Assembly (NCBI GenBank): GCA_900472295.1
Contig: UCIA01000021.1
Location: 29,702-93,701 of the forward strand
DNA: 64,000 bases
DNA from: Hyphomicrobiales bacterium
GTDB taxonomy: Bacteria > Pseudomonadota > Alphaproteobacteria > Rhizobiales > Rhizobiaceae
Direction of reading: 5' to 3'
The position numbers and the translations under genes were made by a program. The notes below the pieces were generated by a model that was not told the DNA's origin, did not search any database, and saw only the letters and a list, made by a program, of their open reading frames with translations. This document shows positions 1-8,559 of the stretch, one piece after another (within the stretch, counting starts at the first letter, position 1; each line of letters opens with the position of its first letter).

Positions 1-112
1 GCGGATCGGGGTGGGGGTCCTCGTAGGGCGCTACCCCCACCCCGTCGAGCGGCTGCCGCTTCGCGGCACCCGCTCGCCGACCCTCCCCACAAGGGGGAGG
101 GTGGAGGTTGGC
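1..112. repeat. Palindromic intergenic mosaic repeat (partial)
   Basis: This GC-rich non-coding stretch is built of short inverted repeats: GGTGGGGGT facing ACCCCCACC near 10-45, and CCCTCCCC (81-88) facing GGGGGAGGG (93-101) across a four-base loop. It resembles the complete mosaic elements at 3395, 23272, 24382 and 30439. The window edge may cut it. It lies downstream of the binding-protein gene that ends at 209. Bases 113-208 hold nothing recognisable. Confidence 0.6.
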
Positions 113-208
113 GCTATCCGGCAGGACAGAGCAGGGGCGCGAAGGAACTCTCATCCCCGATGATGAGCATTCGTCCAATCGATGCGCAAGCATCCCGTGC
201 TGATCGCG

Positions 209-1813
209 CTAGCCAGCCAGATACGTGTCCGCCCAGTTCGACACCGCCCAGCGCGGGTTGTTGGCTATATTCCCCACCGTCTCCCGCGCGACGCTGATGA
301 AACTCCACTCGGCGACGTTGATCAGCGGTAGGTCGGCGGCCACCTCTTTCTGGAACTGCTTGTAGAGATCGGTGCGCGCCGTGGTGTCGAGCGTCTCCGA
401 TGCCTTGGCGATCAGCGCATCCAGCGCTGCGTTCTTGTAACCGCCCTGGTTGGAGAACGGCACGCCGTCGGGAACGCCGCTCTGCACCAGGATGGTGGTC
501 GAGATCGCCGGGTCGCCGCGGAACACCGGTGGGCCAACGGCGAGGTCGAAGGCGTGGTCGGTGTAGACAGCCTTGATGTGCGCGGGCGAGTCGTTGTTGA
601 CGATCTCGGCATCGATGCCGATCGCCGCCAGCGCCTGGCGCAGATAGTCGCCGAATTGTTTTGTCTCGTTGAAGTAGGGCGCCGGCAAAAGCTTGAGCGC
701 AAAACGCTTGCCGTCGTCGGCCTTGGCGTAACCGGCCTCGTCGAGCAACGCGTTGCCCTTGGCGACATCGAAGGCATAGGTCGGCACGTCGGCGGTGTAG
801 AATTGCGGGTCGTTCTTCGGCACCGGGCCGGTGGCGGTCGCGGCATAGCCGAGGAACACCGTCTTGACGACGAAATCCTTGTCGATGGCATGCGCGATCG
901 CCTGGCGGACCTTCACATCGGCCAGTTCCTTGCGGCGATGGTTGATCTCGACGACGAGCTGATAGGTCAGCCCCTCATAGCCCTTGGAGATGACCTTCAG
1001 CCCCGGCACTTTGGAGATGCGGTCGAGGTCGGCCAGCGGCACGGCGGAGAAGGCGGCGAGCTGGATCTCCTCTGCCTCGAGCGCGGCTGCGGCGGACGTG
1101 CGGTCCGGCAGCACCTGATAGATGATCTCGTCCAGATAGGGCTCGTCCTTGCCCCAATAGTCCGCATTCCTGGTGAGCTTGTAGTACTGGCCGGCCTTGT
1201 ACTCGCCGAACTTGAACGGGCCGGTGCCGATGGGCGCATTGTTGGCCGGGTTTTCCTCGATCTTGCCCACCTCGTAGATGTGCTTCGGCACGACGCTCGA
1301 CAGCGCCGGCAGCGCGTTGCGGATCAGCTGGAACGGCGTCGGCTTGGCGAATTTGAACACGGCGGTGAGATCATCGGGGGTGTCGACCGCGCTGAGATCC
1401 TTGAACACGGTGCGGCCGAGATTTTGCAGCGGCTTCCAGATCTGCAGCGCCGAGAAGGCGACATCGGCGGAGGTGAACGGCTTGCCGTCATGCCATTTGA
1501 CGCCGTCGCGCAGTTTGAAGGTCACCGAGAGCCCGTCGGCAGCACCTTCCCAGGAGAGCGCCAGGCGCGGCTCGAGCCCGTCCTTGCCGTCGAACGAGGC
1601 TTCGGCCAGCGTCTCGACGATCTTGCTGGAGATGAAGAAGACGCCGTTGGAGGCGACGATCGCCGGGTTGAGATTGCGCGGTTCGGAATCGGCGGCAAGC
1701 ACGAGGCGGCCTCCTTTCTTCGGCGTCTGCGCCCAGCCCAATGTCGGCATGGCGGTGGAGGCCAGCAGCAAGGCTGAACCCGAAAGCAGCGTACGTCTGG
1801 AAATATCCGACAT
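209..1813 (-). CDS. Family 5 (peptide/nickel/opine-type) ABC transporter substrate-binding protein, Tat-exported
   Basis: This 534-residue protein is a periplasmic binding protein of the SBP_bac_5 (DppA/OppA) family, which delivers peptides, nickel or related solutes to an ABC permease. The N-terminus carries a twin-arginine type signal (SRRTLL at residues 5-10, then a hydrophobic stretch ending at GWAQ), so export may be by Tat. The body has typical family features such as an LAADSEPRNLNP start and SWEGAADGLSVTFKLRDGVKWHDG. The ATG at 1813 follows a GGAGAG ribosome site; a longer frame to 1855 is unlikely. No permease or ATPase gene lies beside it in the window; they may lie left of position 1. 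The solute cannot be told from sequence. Confidence 0.9.
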   Translation of the reverse strand: MSDISRRTLLSGSALLLASTAMPTLGWAQTPKKGGRLVLAADSEPRNLNPAIVASNGVFFISSKIVETLAEASFDGKDGLEPRLALSWEGAADGLSVTFKLRDGVKWHDGKPFTSADVAFSALQIWKPLQNLGRTVFKDLSAVDTPDDLTAVFKFAKPTPFQLIRNALPALSSVVPKHIYEVGKIEENPANNAPIGTGPFKFGEYKAGQYYKLTRNADYWGKDEPYLDEIIYQVLPDRTSAAAALEAEEIQLAAFSAVPLADLDRISKVPGLKVISKGYEGLTYQLVVEINHRRKELADVKVRQAIAHAIDKDFVVKTVFLGYAATATGPVPKNDPQFYTADVPTYAFDVAKGNALLDEAGYAKADDGKRFALKLLPAPYFNETKQFGDYLRQALAAIGIDAEIVNNDSPAHIKAVYTDHAFDLAVGPPVFRGDPAISTTILVQSGVPDGVPFSNQGGYKNAALDALIAKASETLDTTARTDLYKQFQKEVAADLPLINVAEWSFISVARETVGNIANNPRWAVSNWADTYLAG

Positions 1814-1973
1814 GATAACTCTCCGTCCTCTCCGCGACCCTGCCGGGCGCGCCAATCCCCTCGGCGCTGGCAGGCCCCGCCAGCATCCTTGCGGCGGCGA
1901 TTATGGGCTTTGCCAACGGTTTCGCCAGAGACGGTTTTAGCGCATTCTGATGTGGCTTTGAAATTTTCGTCCG

Positions 1974-2098
1974 CTGGACCAGTTTAGTTGAAACGCTCAA
2001 TTTGGCCAATCTGGTAGGACCAGAATATCCGAATGTTCGGCGATGACGACTTGGTGACTGCCTGCTGAAGCTGTTTCCCCTGTTTCTGGCTGGACCAG
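1974..2098. promoter_or_regulatory. Divergent promoter region with two GntR/FadR-type operator candidates
   Basis: The 372-base gap (1814-2185) between the divergent binding-protein and M24 genes holds CTGGTAGGACCAG at 2011-2023, a perfect palindrome with five-base arms around three bases, and CTGGCTGGACCAG at 2086-2098 with one arm mismatch. A compact CTGGACCAG also lies at 1974-1982. The form matches the TNGTNNNACNA consensus known for FadR-subfamily GntR regulators. The same motif recurs near 6820, 6996, 20706 and 20886. Binding is inferred. Confidence 0.6.
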
Positions 2099-2185
2099 AG
2101 CGAGTAAAATGGTGCAGATTTGATCGACAGCCGAGGGATCGGGCGCTGCGCGGCCGGCGATCCTACTGAAATCAGGGAGAGAACA

Positions 2186-3376
2186 ATGAACATTGCCCCG
2201 GGCAAGAGTGCCGTCAGCAATATCCCGTTCGACCAGGCAAGGGTCGACCGGTTGATGGAGGAAGCCGGCATCGATGTGCTGCTGGCGACCTCCAAGCACA
2301 ACACGCAATATCTGCTCGGCGGCTACAAGTTCATCTTCTTCGCCGCCATGGATGCGATCGGCCACAGCCGCTATCTGCCTGTCGTCGTCTATGAGAAAGG
2401 CGGGCCTGATCATGCCGCCTATATCGGCAACCGCATGGAAGGCGCGGAACACCAGAACAACCCGTTCTGGACGCCGACGCTGCATGCGGAATGCTGGGGC
2501 ACGCTGGATGCCGCCAATCTGGCGGTCGAGCATGTCAGAAAGATCGGCAAGGCAGGCGCCCGCATCGGCATCGAGCCGGCCTTCCTGCCGTCCGATGCCT
2601 ATGCGCTGATCCGCAAGGCGCTGCCAGACGCCAAGCTGATCGACGCGACCGGCATGCTGGAGAGCATGCGCGCCATCAAGACCGACGCCGAGCTGGAGAA
2701 GCTGCGCATCGCGTCCGAGCTGATCACTGATTCCATGCTGGCGACCATCCAGTGGGCGCGCGAAGGCACGACCAAGGCCGAGATCATCGAGCATCTGCGG
2801 CGCGAGGAAACCAATCGCGGCGCGCATTTCGAATATTGCCTGCTGACGCTGGGCTCCAGCCACAACCGCGCGGCGTCACCGCAGGCGTGGAAAAAGGGCG
2901 AGGTGCTGTCGATCGATTCCGGCGGCAATTATCACGGCTATATCGGCGATCTTTGCCGGATGGGCATTCTGGGCGAACCGGATGCCGAGCTGGAAGATCT
3001 GCTGGCCGAAGTGGAGACGGTGCAGCAGGCGGCCTTCTCCAAGGTCAAGGCAGGCACAATCGGCGGCGACATGATCTCGCATGCCGAGGGTGTGCTGAAG
3101 GCCTCCAAGGTCGCGCCCTATACGGACTTCTTCGCCCACGGCATGGGGTTGATCACGCATGAAGCGCCGTTCCTGATGACCAACCATCCGGTGACCTATG
3201 AAGGCACCTACGCGGCCAAGCCGCTGGAGACCAACATGGTGCTGTCGGTGGAGACAACCATGCTCCATCCGACGCGGGGGTTCATCAAGCTGGAGGATAC
3301 GCTGGCGGTGACGGATACGGGCTATGTGATGTTTGGGGATAGGGCTCGGGGGTGGAATAGGGGTGGGATTTCCTAA
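2186..3376 (+). CDS. M24 family metallopeptidase (Xaa-Pro aminopeptidase/creatinase-like)
   Basis: This 396-residue protein has a creatinase-type N-terminal domain followed by a pita-bread M24 catalytic domain. The five expected metal ligands can be seen: D244 and D255 (in a DSGG...YIGD segment), a histidine in HGMGLITHE near 318-326, and two glutamates in LSVETT and IKLEDT further on. Relatives cleave X-Pro bonds or hydrolyse small amidines such as creatine, so this may act on a small molecule rather than a peptide. ATG 2186 is preceded by AGGGAGAG. It diverges from the family 5 binding protein across a region with two operator-like palindromes, hinting at joint uptake and hydrolysis. Confidence 0.88.
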   Translation: MNIAPGKSAVSNIPFDQARVDRLMEEAGIDVLLATSKHNTQYLLGGYKFIFFAAMDAIGHSRYLPVVVYEKGGPDHAAYIGNRMEGAEHQNNPFWTPTLHAECWGTLDAANLAVEHVRKIGKAGARIGIEPAFLPSDAYALIRKALPDAKLIDATGMLESMRAIKTDAELEKLRIASELITDSMLATIQWAREGTTKAEIIEHLRREETNRGAHFEYCLLTLGSSHNRAASPQAWKKGEVLSIDSGGNYHGYIGDLCRMGILGEPDAELEDLLAEVETVQQAAFSKVKAGTIGGDMISHAEGVLKASKVAPYTDFFAHGMGLITHEAPFLMTNHPVTYEGTYAAKPLETNMVLSVETTMLHPTRGFIKLEDTLAVTDTGYVMFGDRARGWNRGGIS

Positions 3377-3394
3377 GGCCGAAAAGTCGGCGCC

Positions 3395-3532
3395 GCCCCT
3401 CATCCGCCTGCCGGCACCTTCTCCCCGTAGAACGGGGAGAAGAAGGCAGCTTGGGCGATTTGCGAAACCATCGATGACAGCGTCTTTCTCCCCGTTCTAC
3501 GGGGAGAAATGTCCGGTAGGACAATGAGGGGC
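3395..3532. repeat. Palindromic intergenic mosaic element
   Basis: This element of about 138 bases is bounded by GCCCCTCAT (3395-3403) and its inverse ATGAGGGGC (3524-3532). Inside are two near-perfect hairpins, TTCTCCCCGT/ACGGGGAGAA type, one near each end. It fills the convergent gap between the M24 gene and the cupin gene. The design matches RIME-like elements known in rhizobia. It could also end both transcripts. Confidence 0.75.
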
Positions 3533-3550
3533 AGCGCTGCCCTTGAAAGG

Positions 3551-3967
3551 TTACTTCCCCGCCGGGATCAGCCTGAAATCCGGCAGTTCCCGCAGCACCA
3601 GTTCCGGCCCGGCCGGCGAATAGACGACGAAGAGCTGCATCGGCCCATCGCCCGTATTCAGCGTCGAATGGAAACGGCTTTCCGGCACATAGATGGTGCA
3701 GCCGGGGCCGACCTTGGCGACCACTGGATTGCCCTGCTCGTCCTCGACCATCTGCTCGCCGTTCCCCGAAATAACGAAGATGATTTCTTCCGCGCCGGGA
3801 TGGTTGTGGCGGGTGTGGCCCTGGCCTGAGGGCAGGTCGACGACGCCGCCGGAAAAGCGTGTCGCGCCGTTCACTTCAGGCGCTACCGTCAGTGCCAGTT
3901 TGCCCCAGTCGAAGCCGAAGGCGCTGACGTCCTTCGGGTATACGAACACCTTGCTCTTGTCGGTCAT
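3551..3967 (-). CDS. Cupin domain-containing protein
   Basis: This 138-residue protein is a single-domain cupin. The first motif, HTRHNHPGAEE, offers H54, H56 and E60 and the second offers H100 (SRFHST), the usual 3-His/1-Glu metal set of small cupin isomerases, dioxygenases and sensors. A glycine-rich GNGEQ turn sits between. ATG 3967 lies three bases after the TIM-barrel gene upstream, so the two are co-transcribed, with the Tm-1-like gene before them. Its reaction is not known. Association with the Tm-1-like pair suggests a small-molecule catabolic step. Confidence 0.85.
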   Translation of the reverse strand: MTDKSKVFVYPKDVSAFGFDWGKLALTVAPEVNGATRFSGGVVDLPSGQGHTRHNHPGAEEIIFVISGNGEQMVEDEQGNPVVAKVGPGCTIYVPESRFHSTLNTGDGPMQLFVVYSPAGPELVLRELPDFRLIPAGK

Positions 3968-3970
3968 CTC

Positions 3971-4825
3971 TCATCCCTTCTTTTTCTTCTGGTCGTGCAG
4001 CGTGACGGCCTTGAAATCGGCAGTCTGCCTGGCGATCGCGGCTTCCGCCGGCAACCGTTCCATCGAGCTCGCGCCGTAGAAGCCATGCAGGCCTTTGCAG
4101 CGGTCGAGGATGTAGCGGGCGTCCTCCGGCATCGAGATCGGGCCGCCATGACAAAGCAGGATGACGTCCTTTCGCACCGAGCGCGCCGCATTTGCGATGG
4201 CGTCGATCTCGACAACGCAGTCGTCGAGCGACTTGGCCGACGTCGCGCCGATCGAGCCGCCGGTGGTCACCCCCATATGGGCAACGATGATGTCGGCGCC
4301 GGCGTTGGTCATCGCGCGGGCCTCTTCGGGATTGAAGACATAGGGCGTGGTCAGAAGATCGAGCTTGTGCGCCTCGGCGATCATGTCGACCTCGAGCCCG
4401 AAGCCCATGCCGGTTTCCTCGAAACTCTGGCGCATGCTGCCGTCGAACAGGCCGATGGTGGGAAAATTCTGGACGCCGGAAAAGCCCATCGTCTTCAGCT
4501 CGGCCAGAAGCAGCGGCATGATGACGAAGGGATCGGTGCCATTGACGCCGGCCAGCACCGGCGTCTTCTTCACCACCGGCAGCACCTCATAGGCCATTTC
4601 CTTGACGATCTCGTTGGCATTGCCATAGGCGAGCAGCCCGGCGGCTGAGCCGCGCCCGGCCATGCGGTAGCGGCCGGAATTGTAGATGATGATGAGGTCA
4701 ATGCCGCCGGCTTCCTCGGCCTTGGCCGACAGGCCGGTGCCGGCGCCGCCGCCGACGATCGGCACGCCGTCGGCGATCATGGCCTTGAATTTCTTCAGTA
4801 TGTCCTTGCGCGGTATTGCGGGCAT
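3971..4825 (-). CDS. TIM-barrel protein of the PEP hydrolase-like family (Tm-1 C-terminal half homologue)
   Basis: This 284-residue protein belongs to the TIM-barrel family usually annotated 'phosphoenolpyruvate hydrolase family protein'. Features include [12 protein letters not shown] near residues 25-36, [17 protein letters not shown], and [14 protein letters not shown], with CHGGPI near the C-terminal side of the barrel. The family corresponds to the C-terminal half of tomato Tm-1, while the gene just upstream (4836-6032) corresponds to the N-terminal half. ATG 4825 begins ten bases after that gene's stop, a tight operon. A frame extending to 4882 overlaps the upstream gene and is rejected. 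The true substrate is unknown; an aldolase-like role is possible. Confidence 0.85.
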   Translation of the reverse strand: MPAIPRKDILKKFKAMIADGVPIVGGGAGTGLSAKAEEAGGIDLIIIYNSGRYRMAGRGSAAGLLAYGNANEIVKEMAYEVLPVVKKTPVLAGVNGTDPFVIMPLLLAELKTMGFSGVQNFPTIGLFDGSMRQSFEETGMGFGLEVDMIAEAHKLDLLTTPYVFNPEEARAMTNAGADIIVAHMGVTTGGSIGATSAKSLDDCVVEIDAIANAARSVRKDVILLCHGGPISMPEDARYILDRCKGLHGFYGASSMERLPAEAAIARQTADFKAVTLHDQKKKKG

Positions 4826-4835
4826 TTGTTGGATC

Positions 4836-6032
4836 TCACTGGCTGGCGATGTCGAGGAAGGCCGCTGTCGCGGCCCTGGCAAATTCCGGATCGTTGATGT
4901 GCAGGGGCAGCCGCGTCAGGCGTCGCGTGGCGCTCGGCTGGATGGTGCGCTCGATGGCATCGAACAGGGCGGCGTCCGCCTCCGGGTCGAAAAACGCGCC
5001 GCCTTCTATGTCGAGTGCCGAGACGCCTTTTTCCGGGATCAGGAAATGCACGGGACCCTCGCAGCGGGTGAGCCTGGTGCCGATCCACTCGCCGATGCTG
5101 CGGCATTCATCCGCCGTGGTGCGCATCAGCGTGACGTTGGGATTGTGCTCGTAAAACAGCCGTCCGCGATATTTTTCCGGGATGGTCTGCGGCGCCCAGA
5201 AATTGACCATGTCGAGCGCGCCGACCGAGCCGACATAGGGCAGCTTCGTGCGGGCGATGGCGCCGAAGCGATCTTCCGTCGCCGGCAGCACGCCGCCAAA
5301 CAGCAGGTCGCAGATCTCCGTCGTGGTGATGTCGATGACGCCGGCGAGCAGCCCTGAGTCCGCGAGCTTCTCCATTGAGCGGCCGCCGGTGCCCGTGGCG
5401 TGGAAAACCATGCAGTCGTAGTTGGCCCGCAGCTGGTCGGCGATTGCCGTCACGCAAGGCGTGGTGACGCCGAACATGGTGAGCCCGAGCGCCGGCTTGC
5501 CGGTGGCAGTCGGCGCCGGCTTGGCAGCCATGCCGGCGATTGCCTGTGCAGCATTGTGCAGGACCGTGCGGGAGAGCCTGTTCAGTCCCGCCATATCGGT
5601 CACCGACGGCATCATGATGATGTCGGAAACGTCGACATAAGGTGCGGTGTCGCCGGAGGCGAGCGTCGAGACCATGACCTTGGGCAGGCCGAGCGGTAGC
5701 GCGCGCATGCCTGACGTGACGATCGAGGTGCCGCCGCCGCCGCCAATACCGATCACGCCCGCTATGTCGTCGCGCGACCGGATGAAGCTGGTGAAGGCAG
5801 CACTCATGCCGGCCACGGCCGTGCCACGGTCGTCTATGCCAAGCACGGCGCCGGCTCCGCCCGGATGGTGCGCCGCGACATCGCTGGCCGGAATATCGAC
5901 CGGCACGGTGGCGCCGCGCGTGCCGATGTCGGCGCGGGCAACCGGGCTGCCGGTCGCGGCAATCGCATCGGCCAGGAAGGCAAGTTCCTCGCCCTTGGTG
6001 TCGGCCGTGCCCACCACGTAGATGCGCTTCAT
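4836..6032 (-). CDS. Tm-1-like ATP-binding domain protein (UPF0261 family)
   Basis: This 398-residue protein starts [16 protein letters not shown], typical of the UPF0261/Tm-1-like ATP-binding family. Further on it has a glycine-rich [19 protein letters not shown] segment and [13 protein letters not shown], both family hallmarks. In plants the equivalent domain of Tm-1 binds ATP and inhibits tobamovirus replication; the bacterial role is not established and is probably metabolic. ATG 6032 follows AGGTGACC, a good ribosome site, so upstream in-frame ATGs to 6122 are not needed. It is first in an operon with the TIM-barrel and cupin genes, and is divergent from a TetR regulator that likely controls it. 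Confidence 0.88.
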   Translation of the reverse strand: MKRIYVVGTADTKGEELAFLADAIAATGSPVARADIGTRGATVPVDIPASDVAAHHPGGAGAVLGIDDRGTAVAGMSAAFTSFIRSRDDIAGVIGIGGGGGTSIVTSGMRALPLGLPKVMVSTLASGDTAPYVDVSDIIMMPSVTDMAGLNRLSRTVLHNAAQAIAGMAAKPAPTATGKPALGLTMFGVTTPCVTAIADQLRANYDCMVFHATGTGGRSMEKLADSGLLAGVIDITTTEICDLLFGGVLPATEDRFGAIARTKLPYVGSVGALDMVNFWAPQTIPEKYRGRLFYEHNPNVTLMRTTADECRSIGEWIGTRLTRCEGPVHFLIPEKGVSALDIEGGAFFDPEADAALFDAIERTIQPSATRRLTRLPLHINDPEFARAATAAFLDIASQ

Positions 6033-6118
6033 TGGGGTCACCTGTCTGTCGGCCGGCTGAGCGGTGGCGCCATCCAGCGTTCTGGGACAGGCCATTGCAT
6101 TTTTTTGAGACGCGCGTA

Positions 6119-6132
6119 TCATATTGATATGA
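6119..6132. promoter_or_regulatory. TetR operator candidate overlapping the regulator's start codon
   Basis: TCATATTGATATGA is a perfect inverted repeat (TCATAT-TG-ATATGA) in the 96-base gap between the Tm-1-like gene and the divergent TetR gene. The ATG of the TetR gene (6129-6131) lies inside the right arm. Bound repressor could block both promoters and its own translation start. Binding is inferred from position and symmetry only. Confidence 0.45.
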
Positions 6133-6812
6133 AAGTCTCACGTCAACAAGCCGCTGGAAGCGACGACGCCAATGAGGCCACCGAGCGCGGCCCGCGCGCC
6201 CGCACAAGACGGCTGATGCTGGAGACGGCGACGCGACTGATGCAGGCCGGCGTCACGCCCTCTGTCAGCGAAGTCGCGGAAGCCGCGCAAGTGTCGCGCG
6301 CCACCGCCTATCGCTATTTTCCGAGCCAGGCAGCGCTGGTGCATGCCGTGGTCGATGAGGGGCTCGGGCCGATCCTGACCTGGAAGTCGGCATCGAGCGA
6401 TCCGCAACGCCGCGTCGCCGAACTGTTCGACACCGCCATGCCGCGCATCGAGGCTTTCGAGGCAACCTTCAAGGCGGCGTTGAAGCTGTCGCTCGACCAA
6501 TGGGCGCAGCGTCAGGCAGGCACGCTGGGCAGCGAGCCGCAGTTCACGCGCGGCCATCGTGTCGAGCTGTTGAAGGATGCCATAGCGCCGCTCAAGGGGC
6601 GCCTGCCGCCGCGCGAATTCAAGCGCCTGGCGCAGGCGTTGTCGATGATGTTCGGCGTCGAAGTGCTGATCGTACTGAAGGATATTTGGGGGCTCGACAG
6701 CCGCGGCATGCGGTCGGTCGCGCAATGGGCGGCGGGCGCTCTGGTGCGCGCCGCGATGGCGGAATCGGTTACAGATGTAGATGCGGCCCGGCCGGCGGCA
6801 TTGGCGAAATAG
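6129..6812 (+). CDS. TetR/AcrR family transcriptional regulator
   Basis: This 227-residue protein has an N-terminal helix-turn-helix at about residues 47-66 (SEVAEAAQVSRATAYRYF), the standard TetR DNA-binding motif, preceded by an unusually charged tail of about 25 residues. The C-terminal part is a helical ligand domain without recognisable specificity. There is no clear ribosome site before ATG 6129, so the message may be nearly leaderless. It is divergent from the Tm-1-like operon and is its probable regulator. The gene ends just before the first CTGGT-type palindrome of the next transporter operon. Confidence 0.85.
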   Translation: MKVSRQQAAGSDDANEATERGPRARTRRLMLETATRLMQAGVTPSVSEVAEAAQVSRATAYRYFPSQAALVHAVVDEGLGPILTWKSASSDPQRRVAELFDTAMPRIEAFEATFKAALKLSLDQWAQRQAGTLGSEPQFTRGHRVELLKDAIAPLKGRLPPREFKRLAQALSMMFGVEVLIVLKDIWGLDSRGMRSVAQWAAGALVRAAMAESVTDVDAARPAALAK

Positions 6813-6816
6813 CGCC

Positions 6817-7011
6817 AATCTGGTTCTACCAGATTTGCGCGATGGCCATTAATACTAATAGGAGTGCTGAGGCCCAAACAAGGCGTGTTCATATCAAGGA
6901 GTAGGAAAATTCAGATAAAACAGGCAGATACACCGGGAATCGGCTTGCCGGGCCGGTAGCTGACGCCCAAGAAAGAGCTTGACGCGTATCCAGAATTGGT
7001 AATACCAGATT
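6817..7011. promoter_or_regulatory. Promoter and paired GntR-type operators of the two-ATPase sugar importer
   Basis: The 360-base gap 6813-7172 contains AATCTGGTTCTACCAGATT (6817-6835), a perfect palindrome with eight-base arms, and AATTGGTAATACCAGATT (6994-7011). The second overlaps TAATAC (7000-7005), a likely -10 box, with CTTGAC at 6978-6983 as -35 (16-base spacer). The centres lie 176 bases apart, which would suit DNA looping. Repression by an FCD-type GntR protein is inferred from the TNGTNNNACNA-like form. Confidence 0.6.
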
Positions 7012-7172
7012 AGGACTGACACGGCGGATCGAAATGTGAGGGCTGCGATCCGTTTCCGGACAAGCGAGGAGGCTTGAACCGGAACGGTGCCATCACAGGA
7101 AGAACTACCAAGGCCGGCCTCGCAGCCGGCTCGCATGACAACGGTAGAATGCGCACAAGGGAGGAAACTATT

Positions 7173-8489
7173 ATGCGAAAGACAATGACCAGCATGCTTG
7201 CTGGTATCGGCCTGGTGCTCGCCTGCGGAACGTCCGCTTACGCACAGGACAAGGAACTCACCATATTCTGGGCTGAATGGGATCCGGCGAACTATTTGCA
7301 GGAACTCGTCAACCTTTACGAGGCCGAGAGCGGCGTGAAGGTCACGGTCGAAACCACGCCCTGGTCCGACTTCCAGACCAAGGCATTCACCGAGTTCAAC
7401 GCCAAGGGCAGTGCCTATGACATGGTGGTCGGCGACTCGCAGTGGATCGGCGCTGCATCCGAAGCCGGGCACTATGTCGACCTGACCGACTTCTTCAACA
7501 AACACAATCTGAAGGAGGTAATGGCGCCGGCCACTGTCAAGTACTACGCCGAATATCCGTCGGCCTCTGGCAAGTACTGGTCGATCCCGGCCGAGGGTGA
7601 CGCAGTCGGCTGGTCCTATCGCAAGGACTGGTTCGAAGACCCCAAGGAAATGGAAGCCTTCAAGGCCAAGTATGGCTATGATCTCGGCGTACCGAAGGAT
7701 TTCAAGGCGCTGCGCGACATTGCCGAATTCTTCCACCGTCCCGACCAGAAGCGCTACGGCGTCGCCATCTACACCGACAACTCATATGATGCCCTGGTGA
7801 TGGGCGTCGAGAACGCCATCTTCTCCTACGGCGGCGAACTTGGCGACTATGCCACTTACAAGGTCGACGGGATCATCAACTCCGAGCAGAACGTCAAGGC
7901 GCTCGAGATGTACAAAGAGCTCTATTCGTTCACCCCTCCAGGTTGGGCCAAGAGCTTCTTCATCGAGGACAACCAGGCGATCACCGAGAACCTGGCAGCG
8001 ATGAGCATGAACTACTTCGCCTTCTTCCCGGCGCTCATCAACGAAGCCTCGAACCCGAATGCCAAGAACACCGGCTTCTTCGCCAATCCTGCCGGTCCGA
8101 ACGGCGACCAGTTCGCCGCGCTCGGCGGCCAGGGCATCTCCGTCATCTCCTATTCCCAGAATAAGGAAGAGGCGATGAAGTTCCTGGAATGGTTCATCAA
8201 GGACGAGACGCAGAAGAAATGGGCGGAACTCGGCGGTTACACGGCAAGCGCCAAGGTGCTCGAGTCGCCTGAATTCCAGAACGCCACGCCTTACAACAAG
8301 GCTTTCTACGAAACCATGTTCAAGGTGAAGGACTTCTGGGCGACGCCGGAATATGCCGAGCTGCTCATCGCGATGAACCAACGCGTCTATCCGTACATCA
8401 CCGGCAACCAGGGCACAGCCAAGGAAGTGCTCGATTCGCTCGCTGCGGACTGGAACGCGACGTTCAAGAAATACAACCGCGTGAAGTAA
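7173..8489 (+). CDS. Carbohydrate ABC transporter substrate-binding protein (family 1)
   Basis: This 438-residue protein is a family 1 (MalE-like) periplasmic binding protein. A Sec signal peptide covers residues 1-25 (MRKTMTS, hydrophobic core, AYAQ cleavage). The mature part begins with KELTIFWAEWDPANYLQELV, the typical first strand and helix. The two permeases and two ATPases downstream form the rest of the importer. ATG 7173 has a strong GGGAGG site six to eight bases away. It is followed by a stem-loop at 8505-8530 that probably reduces expression of the downstream genes relative to this one. The solute is unknown; a sugar, polyol or glycerol-type compound is plausible. Confidence 0.92.
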   Translation: MRKTMTSMLAGIGLVLACGTSAYAQDKELTIFWAEWDPANYLQELVNLYEAESGVKVTVETTPWSDFQTKAFTEFNAKGSAYDMVVGDSQWIGAASEAGHYVDLTDFFNKHNLKEVMAPATVKYYAEYPSASGKYWSIPAEGDAVGWSYRKDWFEDPKEMEAFKAKYGYDLGVPKDFKALRDIAEFFHRPDQKRYGVAIYTDNSYDALVMGVENAIFSYGGELGDYATYKVDGIINSEQNVKALEMYKELYSFTPPGWAKSFFIEDNQAITENLAAMSMNYFAFFPALINEASNPNAKNTGFFANPAGPNGDQFAALGGQGISVISYSQNKEEAMKFLEWFIKDETQKKWAELGGYTASAKVLESPEFQNATPYNKAFYETMFKVKDFWATPEYAELLIAMNQRVYPYITGNQGTAKEVLDSLAADWNATFKKYNRVK

Positions 8490-8504
8490 ACGGGACTAAC
8501 GCTC

Positions 8505-8540
8505 GGAAGGGGTGGGAGCCCACCCCTTCCGTTTTCTTTT
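8505..8540 (+). terminator. Stem-loop with T-rich tail after the binding-protein gene
   Basis: GGAAGGGGTGGG pairs with CCACCCCTTCC across a short loop, followed by GTTTTCTTTT. It lies between the binding-protein and first permease genes, so is likely a partial terminator or RNA stabiliser setting higher binding-protein output. Confidence 0.75.
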
Positions 8541-8559
8541 CCAAAGGAAGGAACTGGCT

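Noticed and set aside
554-1777. Long open frame on the plus strand opposite the family 5 binding protein
   Set aside because: It mirrors the high-GC codon structure of the real gene, has no domain and no ribosome site. The minus-strand frame has signal peptide and family motifs.
8512-8559. N-terminal extension of the first permease from ATG 8512
   Set aside because: That ATG lies inside a terminator-like stem-loop and the extension is not hydrophobic or conserved-looking; TTG 8560 has a good ribosome site.
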